Notes: generated by a model from the sequence alone, not told the origin. DNA of 45,484 nt from an uncultured Candidatus Melainabacteria bacterium (GCA_934692295.1 CAKUTL010000008.1:1-45484), one strand, 5' to 3'; counted from the stretch's first letter, positions 1 through 9,272 are shown. Made by a program: numbers and translations.

Positions 1-3000
1 TCTTGTTGTTCAAATTTTTCTTCAAGATTTCCAAGTTTAGATATTTGTTTTTCAAAGTAACTTAATCTTTCTTGTTGCTCATCGAATTTTTCTTCAATTG
101 AATTAAGAATATCAGTTTGTTCTGGTATTTCTTTTTTCAATGATTCTATTGTATTTTTTACATCAACGATTTCTTCAGAGTTGGAAGTAATTTTGTCCAT
201 ACTATCGCTTGCAGAGTCAATCCATTCTCCCATATAGATAAGAGCTTGTCGCATAACTTTATCTGATGCGGATGATTTTTCCAGCATTTTAGTTACTTTA
301 TCAACCTTATCTGTTAAATGGTTTGTAATTACCTTGCTAAATCCTTCAAGACCTGTATTAATAGCGTTGTAGGATTCATCAGAAGATGCTAGAATCTTTT
401 GAGTTTGTTCTCTAAGGTTGGCAATTTCAGATTTAATATCTTTTATTTCGTCTTGAGTCATAGAATTTTGAAGCTCTTCTACTGTAGAGGTAATTCTATA
501 AACATTGTCAGAAATATTTGCAAGTTCACTCGATTGATTTTCCAGTTCATTATTTTGAAGTTCATTAAGAGCCAATCTTAATTTAGCTAAATCTGATTCA
601 ATATCTTGCATTGAGTAGTTGTAATCAGTGGCATCAGTAGAGCTTGTGATTTGTTTTAACTGTTTTGTAACTTCTTCCAAGTTTTGATTGATTTCGTCTG
701 TACGTTCTTCTACAAAGTCTTTAATATCTTCAGATTCTTCAATGAAAGAAACTTGATTGAATATGGTTACAACGGCAGCCATAATAGATTCTTTCATTTC
801 TTTTAATGATTTTTGAACTTGTTTTGTTTCGGTATGAGAATTTAGGTTAAGGTTGTTAACCTCAAGCGTAAGTTCTTTCAAACATTTTTTGAATGCTTCT
901 GTTTTACTGTTATTTTCTAAGTTCTTGATGAAATCGGATTGGGCAAAAATTAAATGTTTAATATCTTCTAACTCTTTACTAGAGTTAGTATTTCCTTTAG
1001 AAAATAACTCATCGATTTTTTGATTAAGTGTTTCCAACATTGATGTTAATTTGACATCTGTATCTGAGAGCTTTCTAACATTTTCTTCTAACTGTTTAGC
1101 ATCAATATTTGAAAGTTTGTCTTCAATTTCGGAAACATAATCCTTAATTTCTTCCAAATCCGGAGTGTAATCTGATAGAGCAAGAACATCGACTTTTTTA
1201 TTTAAAACGTCGATATTGTCTTTAATTTCTTCTGTTGCTTCAACTGAATCTCTAACTTCTTCAATCAGTTCATAATCTTCTGAGGATGCTAAAATATCTA
1301 TTTTTTGACTTATCAAGTTTAGCATTTCTTGAATTTCTTTATTTGAAGAATCTGAAATTTCAGAAGTGTTTAGGTTTTGAATTGTATTTTTAATATCTTC
1401 AACCCATTCAGAATTATCGGTAAGCGTTAATATATCAATCTTTCCGCTAATATCTTCAAGCATTGATTGAATTTCGCTACCTGCAATATATCCTTTGATT
1501 TCTTCTAACCAGTCTTTGTTGAGTTCTTTTGAAAGAATGTCAATTTTGTTGTTAAGGTTAACTAAAAGATTATCATTCCCAACTCTAGGAATTGATGATA
1601 ATGTTGTTAACTGTTTAGTCTTTTCTTCTTGAGGTATAGCTTTTTCTATATCTGTGCGGAGTTTTGTTATATCTTGCTTTAATAAATCAAATGCTTTAAT
1701 AAAATCAAAATTGTTTTCACCAACTATTGTTTCATTTTCAGAATTTTCATCGTCTTCTTCTAAGATGTCAAAATCTGTTAGGTTTTCGTCGATATCTTTT
1801 TCCGGTTTAATAATAGTTATTGTGTCAATTTTATTTTTAATAGTGTTCAAAACTTTTTCAATTTCAGGATTTTCTCCGGATAAATCTTTGATTAAATCGG
1901 AGAACTTGTTGAAATCTTGTTTTATATCATCAATAATTTGTGCTGATTTTGAATTTTCTTCAAATGCTTCCTCAAATTCATTTGTTGCAAATTCATCAGA
2001 ATTTGTTTCATCTGATTTTTGAGTAAGAGCTTTAATTCTTGTTTTGAAACATTTTTTCAAATCTTCAATGGCTTTAACTATTTCTTCATTGTTAACTGCA
2101 ACTGTCAAAAGTGATTTAATTTCATCGTGCTGATCTTCCATTTTTTCAGAAAGTGATGTTTTAATATCCTCAGCGGTATTTGTTAATAAATCTTTTTGCT
2201 CTTGTTTGAAGTTATTAATGTCTTCAATAAATTTATGAAACTCTGCCATTTGATCAGCATTTGGAGGTGCAATTCTGTTTAATTGCTCTTCTAACTCTGA
2301 TTTAAGGGTGTCAATTTTGATAATTACAGAATCAATATCTCCTAATATAAAATCTCTCAAATTATTTTCTGTAGCCGTCAATCTATCAGAGATTCTGTCA
2401 TAGGTATTTTCAAGGTTCTCGTAAGCCGGTCTTGAAAGTTTTGGACTATTTGTTAAGTCATCATGAATAGATTCATGTAAGTTTGCTAGTTTTTCGTTAA
2501 CTTCTTGTCGTGTTGCTTGTGCGTTATTTTGTTTTAACAAGCCGATAAGTTCTTTAATTGGAGCAAGTTCTTCAATCAAAGTTGTTGTCTTTGATGTTAA
2601 TCCGTTAATTACATCGGTATTAATTAATTCTAATTCTTGTTGAAGATCCATCAACTTGTTATCTGTAACTGTTAATCTTTCGAATAAATCAATGTCTTCT
2701 GTGCTGGCATGGCGAAGTTCTTTAATAAAGCCTAAGATGATTGATGTTTTTTCTTCAAGGAGTTCTGCATTATAAGCAAACCCTTGTTGAATCCCATTTT
2801 CTACATTGTTTGATAATTCGCTTAGGTTATTCCCAAGTTCATTTAATTTATCGGAAATGAAAGAAGAAATTTCTTTGTCTGATAAATTTTCTGACAAAGT
2901 TAGAGAATTAAACGTTTCTCCAAGTTGTAATATTTGATCTTTAATTTCGCTTAATTCTGCGACAGAACCTGAAATTTCTCCAGACGGAATACTTGCTGTT

Positions 3001-5399
3001 CCTGCAAGATTTTCGTATGCACCCAGTCTATCAAGAATTTTTGTAAATTGATTTTCGTTAAATGCTTTATAACTAACTACAATATTTTCTAAATCTGTTA
3101 ATTTTTGTTTTACGTCATTTGATAAGTCTTTGTTTGAAGATTCAAAAATATTTTTTATTCCATCTATGTATTTGTGGACATCATCAATTACGCTATTTGT
3201 ATCTTTTTCAATATCATCAAAACTTGATTTTTTATTTTGAAGAATTTCTCGAACTTCTTTAATTGATTCTTTTAAACTTTCGTCATTTATTTGAATGCCG
3301 TTATTTAGAAATTCTGAAATTGTAACAAGTTTGGTGTCAATATCTGAAACTTTTTCAGATAGATTTTCGTGTTTTTCATCTATTGTTTGTTTTATTTCAC
3401 TTGCAACAGAAGACAGGTTTTGCTGGATTGAGTTTTCAATATTTGAAACGTCAATATTATCCAGTTTGAAAATAATATCATCTTGCAATTTTTTTACATC
3501 ATCAAAATCTGATGCTAGCTTTTCTGTGTGATTTAAAATTCCTTGTATAAAATCTTTAAGTTCTTCAATGAATTTTGAAAATTCTTCTGCTGTTACAATA
3601 TTTGAAATTGTTTTTTGAAGTTCTGAAAGTTGTACAATGATTGAATCATTGTGCATTTCTTGAGTGTTTATTAAATCTGTTTTTAACTCATCTATCATTT
3701 GATAGATGTCTGCAACAGTTCTATTTACCTTTTTTACATCTGCATTTGCAGATAGTTCTTCTAATTCTTTAATAATATTTTTAGTTAGATTTAGAAGTTC
3801 TAATAAATCCTTTTGTTCTGATTTTGCTTCTAATTTCTCACTAATTTCTTCTGTTTGTTCTTTTATTTTTGAATTTTCTAACCATTCTTCAATAGAAGAT
3901 GTTTTTCCGTAAATATTCTCAAATTCGTTGTCAAAATTAAGATTATCCAGTTTTTCTTCAATATCATCTGTTTTTGAGTATAGTGTATCGACATCTTCTT
4001 TTGTCGCAACGGCTTGAAGATTTTCGATTAGTCCAAGTTGATTATTATTTAGGCTTTCCATATCCTGATGAGTTGGAAGAGTGTCTAATCTATCTTGAAT
4101 AATGTCTGTTTTTTCTAGTATTGAATTTAGTGTTTTATTGTGAAGTTCATGTTCTTCTATAATTCTTTCAATATCTTCTTTTTGAGGTAACTGAGAAACC
4201 ATTTTGGAAACATGTTCTTTTATTTCATAGGCTTCATTCTCAAAAGAAATTTTTTCAATCGCAGTTAGAATTTTTGCAGACAAAACTTCATTGATGTCTC
4301 CAATGATATTTTTTACTGTTGTTAATTCTTCTGCTAAGGTAGTAATTTTTGTTTCAATATCTGTTATGTTAGATTTAATATTTAATGTTTCAATTTCAGA
4401 TTGAAGTTTTTTCAAATCTTGAAAAATTCCGGCTAAAGAGGCTTCAAGTTGATCTGTATTTGGAAGGTGTTCAATGTTTTTTGTTACTTCAGCTAGATTT
4501 TGTTTAACTTCTTCTGCTTGAGTTAATAGAGATTCCGCTTTTAGATTTATCTTTGAAAGATCTTCTTTTGTAGATGTTTCTTCCAATTTGTTATTCATAA
4601 TAACGGCAGCAGCCTGCAATCCTTCAATATCCTTCTTGTCAGAAAGATTTTCGATAGAATCACTTATATTTATAGTTTTTTCAATTATAGAATCTAAAAC
4701 GCCTTGGGCGATTTTTAAGTTTTCACTTGTTGCTACATTTGCTAAAACTTTTTCAATTCTGGAATCTTTTTCATCGACTGATTTTAAGAAATTTACTATA
4801 TCACCTGTTGCTTTGTAGAGATTATCTATTTGCTCTTTTATTTCAGAATTAATAGATGTTTGATCTATCTTTATTAAGTTTGTAAGGATACCTTTTAAAT
4901 TTGAATTAACCTCATCAATTGTATTTTTGTAGGCATGGTTTAAGTTTTCAAAGTCATTTCTTAATAGGGTAATTGTTCTAAGAATATCTTCTTTGTCAGA
5001 TTTGTTGTTGCTCAAGTCTGATAAGCGTGATTCAATTCCTGAAAGCAAGGCTTTTTGCTGCTTAGCTTCTGTATAGAACCCGTTCATGTTTTTTGAGAAA
5101 ATATCGAATAACTCTTTCATGTCTTTGTTACGGACATGTTCTTGTTGATCTAAGAATATTGATTTTAAGGCTTTTTCAATATCTGTGAATTTAGAAATTG
5201 TTGTAGAATATTTTTTTTCTACATTTTTGGTTAATTCCGTTAGGTATGCTTTCAGCAATTCTGTAGAAGCACTTGCGTCCATAGAATCGAGTTTGTTGCT
5301 AATACTTGATAGCAATTTATCAAACCCTTCCATGTTTGTGCTATTAACTCTCTTCATCTCCCTTAGTAAATCAACAATTAGTTCTAATTCTTGAGCCAT
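1..5399 (-). CDS. Giant coiled-coil protein, partial (C-terminus beyond left edge)
   Basis: One uninterrupted minus-strand frame starts at the ATG ending at 5399 and stays open to the window edge, giving at least 1,799 residues. The start is preceded by AAGGAC seven bases upstream. I translated the beginning, several internal stretches and the end, and all lie in the same frame. The protein is rich in Glu, Lys, Asp, Asn, Ser, Leu and Ile, almost without Trp, Pro or Cys, and shows continuous heptad-like hydrophobic spacing typical of long coiled coils. No signal peptide or membrane segment was seen. Around residues 1280-1425 a motif of the form K-[IV]-D-[IV]-L followed 8-12 residues later by [LVI]-E-[ED]-[IV]-[KR] recurs at least four times, 33-46 residues apart. 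The function is unknown; a structural, filament or scaffold role is inference only. Serine-rich plus-strand frames in this stretch are shadows. Confidence 0.85.
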   Translation of the reverse strand, partial: MAQELELIVDLLREMKRVNSTNMEGFDKLLSSISNKLDSMDASASTELLKAYLTELTKNVEKKYSTTISKFTDIEKALKSIFLDQQEHVRNKDMKELFDIFSKNMNGFYTEAKQQKALLSGIESRLSDLSNNKSDKEDILRTITLLRNDFENLNHAYKNTIDEVNSNLKGILTNLIKIDQTSINSEIKEQIDNLYKATGDIVNFLKSVDEKDSRIEKVLANVATSENLKIAQGVLDSIIEKTINISDSIENLSDKKDIEGLQAAAVIMNNKLEETSTKEDLSKINLKAESLLTQAEEVKQNLAEVTKNIEHLPNTDQLEASLAGIFQDLKKLQSEIETLNIKSNITDIETKITTLAEELTTVKNIIGDINEVLSAKILTAIEKISFENEAYEIKEHVSKMVSQLPQKEDIERIIEEHELHNKTLNSILEKTDIIQDRLDTLPTHQDMESLNNNQLGLIENLQAVATKEDVDTLYSKTDDIEEKLDNLNFDNEFENIYGKTSSIEEWLENSKIKEQTEEISEKLEAKSEQKDLLELLNLTKNIIKELEELSANADVKKVNRTVADIYQMIDELKTDLINTQEMHNDSIIVQLSELQKTISNIVTAEEFSKFIEELKDFIQGILNHTEKLASDFDDVKKLQDDIIFKLDNIDVSNIENSIQQNLSSVASEIKQTIDEKHENLSEKVSDIDTKLVTISEFLNNGIQINDESLKESIKEVREILQNKKSSFDDIEKDTNSVIDDVHKYIDGIKNIFESSNKDLSNDVKQKLTDLENIVVSYKAFNENQFTKILDRLGAYENLAGTASIPSGEISGSVAELSEIKDQILQLGETFNSLTLSENLSDKEISSFISDKLNELGNNLSELSNNVENGIQQGFAYNAELLEEKTSIILGFIKELRHASTEDIDLFERLTVTDNKLMDLQQELELINTDVINGLTSKTTTLIEELAPIKELIGLLKQNNAQATRQEVNEKLANLHESIHDDLTNSPKLSRPAYENLENTYDRISDRLTATENNLRDFILGDIDSVIIKIDTLKSELEEQLNRIAPPNADQMAEFHKFIEDINNFKQEQKDLLTNTAEDIKTSLSEKMEDQHDEIKSLLTVAVNNEEIVKAIEDLKKCFKTRIKALTQKSDETNSDEFATNEFEEAFEENSKSAQIIDDIKQDFNKFSDLIKDLSGENPEIEKVLNTIKNKIDTITIIKPEKDIDENLTDFDILEEDDENSENETIVGENNFDFIKAFDLLKQDITKLRTDIEKAIPQEEKTKQLTTLSSIPRVGNDNLLVNLNNKIDILSKELNKDWLEEIKGYIAGSEIQSMLEDISGKIDILTLTDNSEWVEDIKNTIQNLNTSEISDSSNKEIQEMLNLISQKIDILASSEDYELIEEVRDSVEATEEIKDNIDVLNKKVDVLALSDYTPDLEEIKDYVSEIEDKLSNIDAKQLEENVRKLSDTDVKLTSMLETLNQKIDELFSKGNTNSSKELEDIKHLIFAQSDFIKNLENNSKTEAFKKCLKELTLEVNNLNLNSHTETKQVQKSLKEMKESIMAAVVTIFNQVSFIEESEDIKDFVEERTDEINQNLEEVTKQLKQITSSTDATDYNYSMQDIESDLAKLRLALNELQNNELENQSSELANISDNVYRITSTVEELQNSMTQDEIKDIKSEIANLREQTQKILASSDESYNAINTGLEGFSKVITNHLTDKVDKVTKMLEKSSASDKVMRQALIYMGEWIDSASDSMDKITSNSEEIVDVKNTIESLKKEIPEQTDILNSIEEKFDEQQERLSYFEKQISKLGNLEEKFEQQ

Positions 5400-5510
5400 T
5401 TCTTAGTCCTTAAAATATATATCCCTACATTTTAATCTTACCAAGCATAGATAATTTAGTAAATTTTATTACGGGTATTTATTACAAATGTTAAGAATAA
5501 AACAAATAAG

Positions 5511-5539
5511 TTATTCAATTCTAGTATTAGTGTTAAAAT
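5511..5539 (+). promoter_or_regulatory. Probable sigma-70-type promoter of the vor/kor operon
   Basis: A TTATTC hexamer (5511-5516) and TAAAAT (5534-5539) are separated by 17 bases. The predicted start near 5546 lies downstream of the upstream in-frame ATG at 5538, so it supports translation starting at 5574 instead. The -35 match is weak. Confidence 0.4.
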
Positions 5540-5573
5540 GTTTTTGAGGAATAGATTTGAAAGAGGGGATACA

Positions 5574-5786
5574 ATGAGCCGAATAGTAATCGATGAAGCA
5601 AAATGCAAATCTTGTTATTTATGTATAAAAGAATGCCCGAAAAATTTGATTAAGATTAGTGAAAAAACTAACAAGTTAGGCGATAGAGTTGTTGAATTTT
5701 GTGATCCAAATCATGAATGTTTAGGTTGTGCAATGTGTGCAACAAGATGTCCAGATTTGGCTATAACAGAGGTTTATAAAGGATAA
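5574..5786 (+). CDS. 2-oxoacid:ferredoxin oxidoreductase, delta subunit (KorD/VorD-type 2x[4Fe-4S] ferredoxin)
   Basis: This 70-residue ferredoxin subunit would carry electrons from the thiamine-diphosphate catalytic core to external ferredoxin. Two cluster-binding sets are visible: Cys11, 14, 17 and 21 (CxxCxxCxxxCP), and Cys49, 52, 55 and 59 (CxxCxxCxxxCP). An extra Cys lies at 43. I chose the ATG at 5574 because GAGGGG sits a few bases upstream; an in-frame ATG at 5538 overlaps the likely -10 element. It is the first gene of a four-gene operon in the order delta, alpha, beta, gamma. The substrate cannot be read from this subunit. Confidence 0.9.
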   Translation: MSRIVIDEAKCKSCYLCIKECPKNLIKISEKTNKLGDRVVEFCDPNHECLGCAMCATRCPDLAITEVYKG

Positions 5787-5792
5787 TATTAT

Positions 5793-6857
5793 ATGGTTGA
5801 ATGTTTAACAGGTAAAAAAGTTTTAATGAAAGGTAACTATGCAATAGCAAATGCCGCTGTATTAGCCGGTTGTCAGTGCTATTTTGGTTATCCTATTACT
5901 CCGCAAAGTGAAATCGGAGAATTTATGAGCGGAAAGATGCAAGAACTTGGTAGAGCCTATGTTTCTGCTGAAAGTGAATTAGCCGCTATCAATATGACTT
6001 TAGGGGCATGTGCAACTGGTGTAAAGGCCATGTCTTCTTCATCTTCTTGTGCAGTTTCTTTGATGCAGGAAGCGTTGTCATATGCAACATCTGATAGATT
6101 ACCTATCGTTTTGGTTAGTGTTATGAGAGGTGGTCCCGGTTTAGGAAATATTTATCCATCTCAAGGTGATTATTTCCAAGCTACAAAAGGTGGCGGAAAT
6201 GGTGATTATAAACTTATTGTTCTTGCTCCATCTACTGTTCAAGAATGTGCAGATTTAACTTACAAAGCATTCTATTTAGCTCATAAGTATCAAAATCCAA
6301 CAGTTCTTTTGGCAGATGGTTTGTTAGGTCAAATGATGGAACCGGTTGAATTTAAACCTTATCCGTATCCTGAAATTGACAATTCTTCTTGGTGCTTGAC
6401 AGGTGCTAAAGGTAGAGAAGCTCGTATTATTCGTTCTTATGCTCCGTTAGCAGATAAGCAATGCGAATTCTTAGATAATTTGTATAAGAAATATGCAGAA
6501 ATAGAGGAAAAAGAAACTGAATGGGAAGAAATCGGAACAGAAGATGCTGATGTTGTATTAGTAAGTTTCGGTTCAACTTCAAGAAATGTAAGAACTGCTG
6601 CAAAAATGTTAAGACAAAAAGGTATTAAAGCTGGAACATTAAGACCTATTACCTTGTTCCCATTCCCTAATAAGAGATTGAAAGAGTTAGCTCAAACAAC
6701 TAAAAAGTTTGTAGTTGTTGAAGTTAATATGGGACAAATGGTAAATGACGTAAGATTGGCTGTAAATGGTAAAGTTCCGGTTGAATTAGTTCATAAAGGA
6801 GTTGGAACTCCTCCTGCTCCGGAAGAAATTGCAGCTCAAGTGGAGGGGTTATTATAA
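5793..6857 (+). CDS. vorB: 2-oxoacid:ferredoxin oxidoreductase, alpha subunit (VorB/KorA type)
   Basis: This 354-residue catalytic-core subunit takes part in oxidative decarboxylation of a 2-oxoacid to the acyl-CoA with reduction of ferredoxin. Recognisable family motifs are FGYPITPQSE (residues 31-40), a run of serines near 81-85 and RGGPGLG (112-118), followed by the GDY and GQMMEP segments typical of VorB-like alpha subunits. The length fits the four-subunit form rather than the fused two-subunit KorAB. The start has AAAGGA upstream. The stop overlaps the beta-subunit ATG by one base (TAATG), which implies translational coupling. The true substrate (branched-chain 2-oxoacid or 2-oxoglutarate) is uncertain; VorB is the closest recalled family name. 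Confidence 0.9.
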   Translation: MVECLTGKKVLMKGNYAIANAAVLAGCQCYFGYPITPQSEIGEFMSGKMQELGRAYVSAESELAAINMTLGACATGVKAMSSSSSCAVSLMQEALSYATSDRLPIVLVSVMRGGPGLGNIYPSQGDYFQATKGGGNGDYKLIVLAPSTVQECADLTYKAFYLAHKYQNPTVLLADGLLGQMMEPVEFKPYPYPEIDNSSWCLTGAKGREARIIRSYAPLADKQCEFLDNLYKKYAEIEEKETEWEEIGTEDADVVLVSFGSTSRNVRTAAKMLRQKGIKAGTLRPITLFPFPNKRLKELAQTTKKFVVVEVNMGQMVNDVRLAVNGKVPVELVHKGVGTPPAPEEIAAQVEGLL

Positions 6858-7612
6858 TGGAAACACAAGTTTTTAAATTACCAAAATCATTAAAAAAAGA
6901 TGCCAGATACACATTTTGTCCTGGATGCGATCACGGTGTTGCCGTAAGATTGGTTGCTGAAGTTTTGGATGAAATGGGATTAACAGAAAATACAATTGCT
7001 GCAACTTCTATTGGTTGTTCAGTTACAATTTATGATTTTATCAATGTTGATGCTATTGAAGCTCCACACGGTAGAGCTTTGGCAGTTGGTACAGGTGTAA
7101 AAAGAGCTCATCCTGAAAAATGCGTATTCACTTATTCAGGAGATGGAGATTTTGCTTCAATCGGTTTGGCAGAAAGTATGCACGCTGCATTGAGAGGAGA
7201 AAAAATTACCGCTATTTGTATTAACAATACAACTTACGGTATGACTGGTGGACAACTTGGACCAACAACTTTGTTAGGACAAGTTACAACAACATCTCCA
7301 ACAGGTAGAAATGTTCCATACTATGGTTATCCAATTAAGATTGCAGAACATATTGCAATGTGTGATGGTACAGCTTATAGTGCAAGAGTTTCTTTGGATT
7401 CAGTTCCAAATATCAGAAAAGCAAAACAAGCTATCAGAAAGGCTTTTGAAGTTCAAGAAAAAGGTTTGGGCTTTGGTTTTGTAGAAATTCTTTCAAGCTG
7501 CCCAACAAACTGGAGAATGACTCCTGAAAAAGCTCATGACAGAGTTAAAAATGAGATGATGGAAGTATTCAAACCTGGTGTGTATAAAGATTTAACAGAA
7601 AATAATAATTAA
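6857..7612 (+). CDS. 2-oxoacid:ferredoxin oxidoreductase, beta subunit (thiamine-diphosphate binding)
   Basis: This 251-residue subunit carries the thiamine-diphosphate site: CPGC at residues 21-24, GCSV near 53-56, EAPHGRA near 69-75, GDGD at 95-98 and the paired Asn at 123-124, followed by YGMTGGQ. This is the classical GDG-to-NN pattern of 2-oxoacid:ferredoxin oxidoreductase beta chains. The start codon overlaps the alpha-subunit stop, and a GGAGGGG ribosome site lies inside the end of that gene. The gamma subunit follows after 11 bases. The enzyme is oxygen-sensitive in known members, in line with the other anaerobic markers here. Confidence 0.92.
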   Translation: METQVFKLPKSLKKDARYTFCPGCDHGVAVRLVAEVLDEMGLTENTIAATSIGCSVTIYDFINVDAIEAPHGRALAVGTGVKRAHPEKCVFTYSGDGDFASIGLAESMHAALRGEKITAICINNTTYGMTGGQLGPTTLLGQVTTTSPTGRNVPYYGYPIKIAEHIAMCDGTAYSARVSLDSVPNIRKAKQAIRKAFEVQEKGLGFGFVEILSSCPTNWRMTPEKAHDRVKNEMMEVFKPGVYKDLTENNN

Positions 7613-7623
7613 GGACTAAAATT

Positions 7624-8172
7624 ATGGAAAAAGATTTTATAATTGCCGGATTTGGCGGACAAGGTGTTTTGCTTGCCGGAGAGGTTTTAGCAAACGGCTT
7701 TATGCTAGATGATAAAAAAGTTACTTGGTATCCTTCTTATGGTGCAGAAATGAGAGGTGGAACTGTTAATTGTTCTATTTCTATGTCTGATGAAGAAGTT
7801 AGTGCGGTACAAAAATCTCATGCTGATTATATTATCGTTTTGAATCAGGCTTCATTTGACAAATTCACTCCAATCGTAAGAAAGGGTGGAACAATTATCG
7901 TAAACACTTCTTTGGCTGAAAAGGTTCAAACAAGAGATGATATAAATTATGTATTTGCACCGATCACTCAAATGGCTGAGGAAAAGTTGGGTAATATCAA
8001 AATGTCTAATATACTTGCATTAGGTTTATTAGCTAAGGCTTGTGGATTGGTTTCTTTAGAAACTCTTGAAAAGGCTTTGTATAACGTTATTCCGCCTCAT
8101 AGAAAACATTTAATTCCAAAAAATGTGGAAGCATTAAAACTCGGCTATGAGTATGATTTATTGAAGGTATAA
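7624..8172 (+). CDS. 2-oxoacid:ferredoxin oxidoreductase, gamma subunit (KorC/VorC type)
   Basis: This 182-residue protein is the gamma subunit, with the family glycine motif GFGGQG at residues 9-14 and a SYG-EMRGG segment about 30 residues later. It completes the four-subunit complex with the three genes directly upstream. AAGGAC lies nine bases before the ATG. Downstream, 8171-8204 can fold into an AT-rich hairpin (AAAATCA pairing with TGATTTT) but has no run of T, so it is at best a weak terminator. Confidence 0.9.
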   Translation: MEKDFIIAGFGGQGVLLAGEVLANGFMLDDKKVTWYPSYGAEMRGGTVNCSISMSDEEVSAVQKSHADYIIVLNQASFDKFTPIVRKGGTIIVNTSLAEKVQTRDDINYVFAPITQMAEEKLGNIKMSNILALGLLAKACGLVSLETLEKALYNVIPPHRKHLIPKNVEALKLGYEYDLLKV

Positions 8173-8254
8173 TTCAAAATCACCTAAAAAGTTGATTTTA
8201 AATTCGTTAGAACAGTTTATTCTAATAATGTGATATATGAGAGGTTTATTCAAG

Positions 8255-8488
8255 GTGAAACGAGAACTTATTGCATCTATTCGTGAAAAGGAATTACAAC
8301 TGGCGAAATTAAAAGCACATATTGATAAAAGTGAAGTGTGTTCAGATTTATACAATAAGGTGTTATTAGAAAAGGCGATTTTAAAAAAACAACTTGAGGA
8401 TTTGCAAAATAATTCTTTGGTAAATCGTATTAAACATTTGCTTCCTCGACAAGAGAAGTTAATTTGTGACTATTTTAGAGGTCGGTAG
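8255..8488 (+). CDS. Small charged helical protein, unknown function
   Basis: A 77-residue Lys/Glu/Leu-rich protein predicted to be almost entirely alpha-helical, with a basic C-terminus (RQEKLICDYFRGR). I favour a GTG start at 8255 because GAGAGG lies about ten bases upstream. An in-frame ATG at 8237 has no ribosome site and lies just after AT-rich sequence that could be a -10 element. The gene stands alone between the vor/kor operon and rpsU and is followed by its own terminator. I do not recognise the family. Confidence 0.6.
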   Translation: MKRELIASIREKELQLAKLKAHIDKSEVCSDLYNKVLLEKAILKKQLEDLQNNSLVNRIKHLLPRQEKLICDYFRGR

Positions 8489-8520
8489 TCATAATTATTA
8501 AAATATTGACTAGTTAGAAT

Positions 8521-8555
8521 AAAAATCTTGGAGAATATTTACTTCAAGGTTTTTA
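8521..8555 (+). terminator. Intrinsic terminator
   Basis: AAAAATCTTG pairs with CAAGGTTTTT (one G-T pair) around a 14-base loop, and the descending arm itself supplies the T run. It follows the small helical protein gene. Confidence 0.6.
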
Positions 8556-8621
8556 TTTATTAGCAGAAGAAATAACTTTTTCGGATTTGTCTGTTACAAT
8601 TGTTAACAAAAAGGGCAAAAG

Positions 8622-8650
8622 TTGCCATTTCCAGGCTTTTATATTATACT
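8622..8650 (+). promoter_or_regulatory. Sigma-70-type promoter of rpsU
   Basis: TTGCCA (8622-8627) and TATACT (8645-8650) are separated by exactly 17 bases. The expected transcript start near 8657 leaves a leader of about 35 bases holding the AAAGGTGGTG ribosome site. Confidence 0.75.
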
Positions 8651-8690
8651 AAGAATATAACAATAAGCTATAAAGGTGGTGAAAATATAA

Positions 8691-8864
8691 ATGGCAGAAG
8701 TTAAAGTTGGCGAAAACGAAAGTATTGAAAGCGCTTTAAGACGTTTCAAGAAAAAAATCCAAAAAGCTGGCATTCTTTCAGAAGTAAAAAAACGTGAAAG
8801 ATATGAAAAACCAAGCGTTAAAAGAAAACATAAATCTGAAGCTGCTCGTAAGAGAAAAGTGTAA
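8691..8864 (+). CDS. rpsU: 30S ribosomal protein S21
   Basis: This 57-residue protein begins MAEVKVGENESIE, continues with the typical ALRRFKKKIQKAGIL segment and ends in the basic, Arg/Lys-rich tail expected of S21. It is a late-assembling small-subunit protein near the anti-Shine-Dalgarno region of 16S rRNA. AAAGGTGGTG lies upstream of the ATG. The gene has its own promoter and a strong terminator, so it is monocistronic here. Confidence 0.95.
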   Translation: MAEVKVGENESIESALRRFKKKIQKAGILSEVKKRERYEKPSVKRKHKSEAARKRKV

Positions 8865-8881
8865 GATTTAATAATAAATTT

Positions 8882-8915
8882 AAAAGGTGTTCTGAAAAAT
8901 CAGAACACCTTTTTT
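8882..8915 (+). terminator. Intrinsic terminator of rpsU
   Basis: A perfect 14-bp stem (8882-8895 with 8900-8913) with an AAAA loop, followed by T residues. The stem also has A residues on its left side, so it may stop minus-strand transcripts of the convergent gene at 8921 as well. Confidence 0.9.
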
Positions 8916-8920
8916 AATTC

Positions 8921-9205
8921 CTAAATTATTGAAAAGCCGACAATTGCATCTACACAGATATTAAACCAATCGTATTCTTTAAATATGTGTAAGTTACATT
9001 CACAACTTTCTTCGCAGTTCAAAAGATCCTCAATACGTGCAATTTTTACATTTTTGAGCGAAATTAGACAGTTGTGGCAATTTTCGCATTTATTTTTGTA
9101 TTCGTGAATTGTACCTATAATTTGTAAATGGTTAGTCAAGATTAAAACTCTGTTGCTGGAATTTTCTTCCATTATATTGTTTATTGATTCGCCTAAATTT
9201 TTCAT
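8921..9205 (-). CDS. Small Cys-rich protein with possible Sm-like fold
   Basis: This is a 94-residue protein with an AAAGGAG ribosome site nine bases upstream of the ATG. The first half (around residues 19-56) follows a hydrophobic alternation with a Gly-centred turn, LILTNHLQIIGTI, then LISLKNVKIARI, reminiscent of the strand pattern of small Sm/LSm-type barrels. A Cys cluster CENCHNC interrupts it near residues 40-46, and a second cluster CEESCEC follows near 64-70, suggesting bound metal. The Sm-like reading is inference from pattern only and no family is recognised with confidence. Confidence 0.55.
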   Translation of the reverse strand: MKNLGESINNIMEENSSNRVLILTNHLQIIGTIHEYKNKCENCHNCLISLKNVKIARIEDLLNCEESCECNLHIFKEYDWFNICVDAIVGFSII

Positions 9206-9272
9206 AATAAAAACTCCTTTCTATGGGTAGTTTTCCTCAATGAAAGAAGTTTTTTAATTGTCCAAATATCTA

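Noticed and set aside
399..5394. Several plus-strand open frames of 60-120 codons, Ser/Phe/Ile-rich
   Set aside because: They are antisense shadows of the giant minus-strand coiled-coil gene; none has a ribosome site and their composition is that of reversed Glu/Lys/Asp codons.
8171..8204. Hairpin after the vor/kor operon as a strong terminator
   Set aside because: The stem is almost all A-T and lacks a T run.
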